A stretch of DNA of 25,131 bases from the NCBI GenBank assembly GCA_036651575.1, contig JAVVXN010000020.1, positions 1 to 25,131 of the forward strand. Direction: 5' to 3'. Both the position numbers and the translations under genes were made by a program. The DNA is from JAVWGW01 sp036651575. GTDB lineage: Bacteria > Actinomycetota > Coriobacteriia > Coriobacteriales > Eggerthellaceae. Positions 23,864-25,131 of this stretch are shown in pieces. The notes beneath the pieces are model-generated. The model saw nothing but the letters and a program-made list of their open reading frames with translations. It made no database searches and was not told the DNA's origin. Each line of letters begins with the position of its first letter. The stretch's first letter is position 1.

Positions 23864-24220
23864 TTGTTGTTTCTTAATACCGTAATCAGTGAGCAGGAAA
23901 AAACAAACCGCCGAAATATCGTGGTCGGTCTCCTTTTTGCGATCATATTGGGAGTTGCCCTATACTTCGGCATCACCAACGCATCAAAAAGCGTCTCATA
24001 CACTCCCCCGATGAATGTTTCCGAAGTTGAGCAGCAATATCACATCGATATCGTCAACGAAGAAGGCATGCCCTTTGAACCCGAGAACGGATCGTACATT
24101 ATCCAGGCGTATGACCAGGAAGATCGATCGCACATGAGAACTTTTTACGCCAAAGTATCAGGCGACGAAACAGTCCTTTTCGTCAAAGACAACTACGGCT
24201 ACGCCGAGGTGCTCAAGTAA
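23864..24220 (+). CDS. Small single-pass membrane protein, unknown function
   Basis: The 118-residue product is not recognised. It starts with TTG, eight bases after AAAGGA, and no ATG fits. Residues 1-18 are charged (SEQEKTNRRN), one membrane helix follows at about 19-38, and the C-terminal 80 residues lie outside: they are acidic and rich in Tyr and Val. The pattern suggests a small beta-rich extracellular domain. No repeats, Cys pairs or known motifs are visible. It is a single-gene unit with a TATAAT -10 upstream. Confidence 0.65.
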   Translation: MLFLNTVISEQEKTNRRNIVVGLLFAIILGVALYFGITNASKSVSYTPPMNVSEVEQQYHIDIVNEEGMPFEPENGSYIIQAYDQEDRSHMRTFYAKVSGDETVLFVKDNYGYAEVLK

Positions 24221-24328
24221 GGCATCCCTCATTTTCACCCTTTGTTTCCGAAAGCCAGAACAGCCAATTGCGATGCTTCCGGCATCAAAAACTCCTCTTC
24301 AGCATCCGACAGAAATTCGGCTAGATAA

Positions 24329-24529
24329 CTACTCTACTTCGTGCTGGCATTCGTAGCAGTGTTTGAAGGTCACTTTGCGAAACATCAATTCATGATTCAC
24401 GTTTATCCACTTTTTCAAACAAAATGAAAAAGTGCGATCGGGACAATACGCCAGCATAGAACACCTGCGTGCTTCACGCTCAAGCGTTTTGTCATCGGGG
24501 AATACGTCGAGCTTATAAGGGTTACTCAT
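24329..24529 (-). CDS. Small Cys-containing protein, possibly metal-binding
   Basis: The 66-residue protein is not recognised. The ATG at 24529 has GAGGAGA six bases upstream, which decides the start over a TTG two codons earlier. It has five Cys (23, 29, 37, 58 and 61), with HCYECQH at 57-63 forming a CxxC next to two His, suggesting a zinc site. It has no signal peptide or membrane segment. It begins 12 bases after the stop of a decayed reading frame on the same strand, so it was probably the second gene of an operon whose first gene is now broken. Confidence 0.6.
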   Translation of the reverse strand: MSNPYKLDVFPDDKTLEREARRCSMLAYCPDRTFSFCLKKWINVNHELMFRKVTFKHCYECQHEVE

Positions 24530-24541
24530 TAGCAATCTCCT

Positions 24542-25130
24542 CTAGTCTATAATTTTGCTTCTTTTTACCACTGATTCAAAACACAAACGGTTACGACGTG
24601 TCGGGCCGCTCACTATCCCAAAGAAGAGGTATACCTCTTTCCCTATAAAATGGTCTTCTCCGAGGTGATCTTCCATGCTACGGCCCTGCCTCCTTTCGGC
24701 AGACATGCATCTCTTCAATTCCTTTGGGAAAACCGTCCAACTCGAGATACTTTTGTTGCTTCTAATTTTACCATTTTTTCGAGGTTTCTCATAGTCTTTT
24801 ATGCTTGTAACTTGAATAAAATACCGTTTTTGACCAGGTGATTTAGAGATATATTCTTCAAGCGTGTCTGCCTCTTTAGCGTTTTGCTCCGTGTATGTTT
24901 TCGTGCCTTTTTAAGCATTCTTTATACCCGAGCTTCCGTCCGCTCATCGGTTAGTTGCATCAAACATTTCAGCACCTTTTTCGGCGCTAACGCCAAGTTC
25001 TTTTGATTTAGGTTCACCGCGAGAACGGTCTTCAGAGTGCCCTTTTTAGATGTTGCGGAGTGCGCATGCCGTTAACCCATGCTTCTAACGCCGCTTTATC
25101 GCCTTTGACACCAACGGTAGACACGGCAAC
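24542..25130 (-). pseudogene. Decayed reading frame running off the right edge
   Basis: On the minus strand a protein-like frame (VAVSTVGVKGDKAALEAWV..., 25130-25035) shifts by one base near a run of As at 25043-25047. It continues as EPKSKELGVSAEKGAEMF and is interrupted by TGA at 24946-24944 and TAA at 24913-24911. It then stays open for 122 codons (TLEEYISKSPGQKRYFIQV ... VYLFFG ... KRSKIID) to TAG at 24544-24542. The three open stretches follow one another with only that one frameshift and two stops, as expected for a recently broken gene. I do not recognise the protein. A pair of short unrelated frames is the alternative. Confidence 0.5.
24624..24639. repeat. Perfect 16-base palindrome
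   Basis: AAGAGGTATACCTCTT is a perfect dyad with no spacer, so it suits a protein-binding site better than an RNA hairpin. It lies inside the 3' part of the decayed frame, 95 bases before the small Cys protein start, where its sequence is also readable as protein, so it may be chance. Confidence 0.4.
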
Positions 25131-25131
25131 C

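Overview
The window looks like a piece of chromosome from a Gram-positive anaerobe of moderate G+C content. My best guess is class Coriobacteriia (Actinomycetota), from the set of genes and their general style: a minimal SufC/SufB-like iron-sulfur pair, an M16C peptidase, a stand-alone TrpB2, a ROK/GH3 pair and AGGAGG-type ribosome binding sites. There is no rRNA, tRNA or CRISPR array, and no intact mobile element. The lineage is an inference; no marker gene settles it.

Positions 1-5050 hold a leftward block. It starts with a tryptophan-responsive leader (an 18-residue peptide with three consecutive Trp codons, a competing hairpin and an intrinsic terminator). Then come trpB2, the iron-export-type ABC pair fetA-fetB, a small tail-anchored protein and a larger single-pass membrane protein with a PASTA-like segment. 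No terminator is visible between trpB2 and fetB. At the far left the start codon of another leftward gene is just visible. Positions 5362-10209 run rightward: a large M16C zinc peptidase, then a compact two-gene SufC/SufB-like operon (SmsC-SmsB type) closed by a strong terminator.

Positions 10308-16125 hold a leftward orphan amino-acid-binding lipoprotein, a rightward comF-type phosphoribosyltransferase, and a leftward sugar operon (ROK kinase followed by a GH3 beta-glycosidase). Next are a leftward membrane glycosyltransferase (GT2) and a rightward S-adenosylhomocysteine hydrolase. ahcY faces a leftward two-gene DNA-repair-like operon across a hairpin: a radical SAM protein and its DUF4130 partner, translationally coupled. 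That operon's promoter has good -35 and -10 boxes, with one LexA-type site between them and a second just downstream, so SOS control is likely.

The right end (21900-25131) holds a UPF0178 gene with no ordinary start codon, a leftward rhodanese lipoprotein plus pentapeptide-repeat protein, a small rightward membrane protein, a leftward 66-residue Cys-rich protein, and a decayed leftward reading frame (one frameshift, two in-frame stops) that runs off the window. The most useful findings are the trp attenuator, the SOS-controlled radical SAM operon with a possible sliding-clamp-binding peptide, the missing start codon of the UPF0178 gene, and the broken gene at the right edge.
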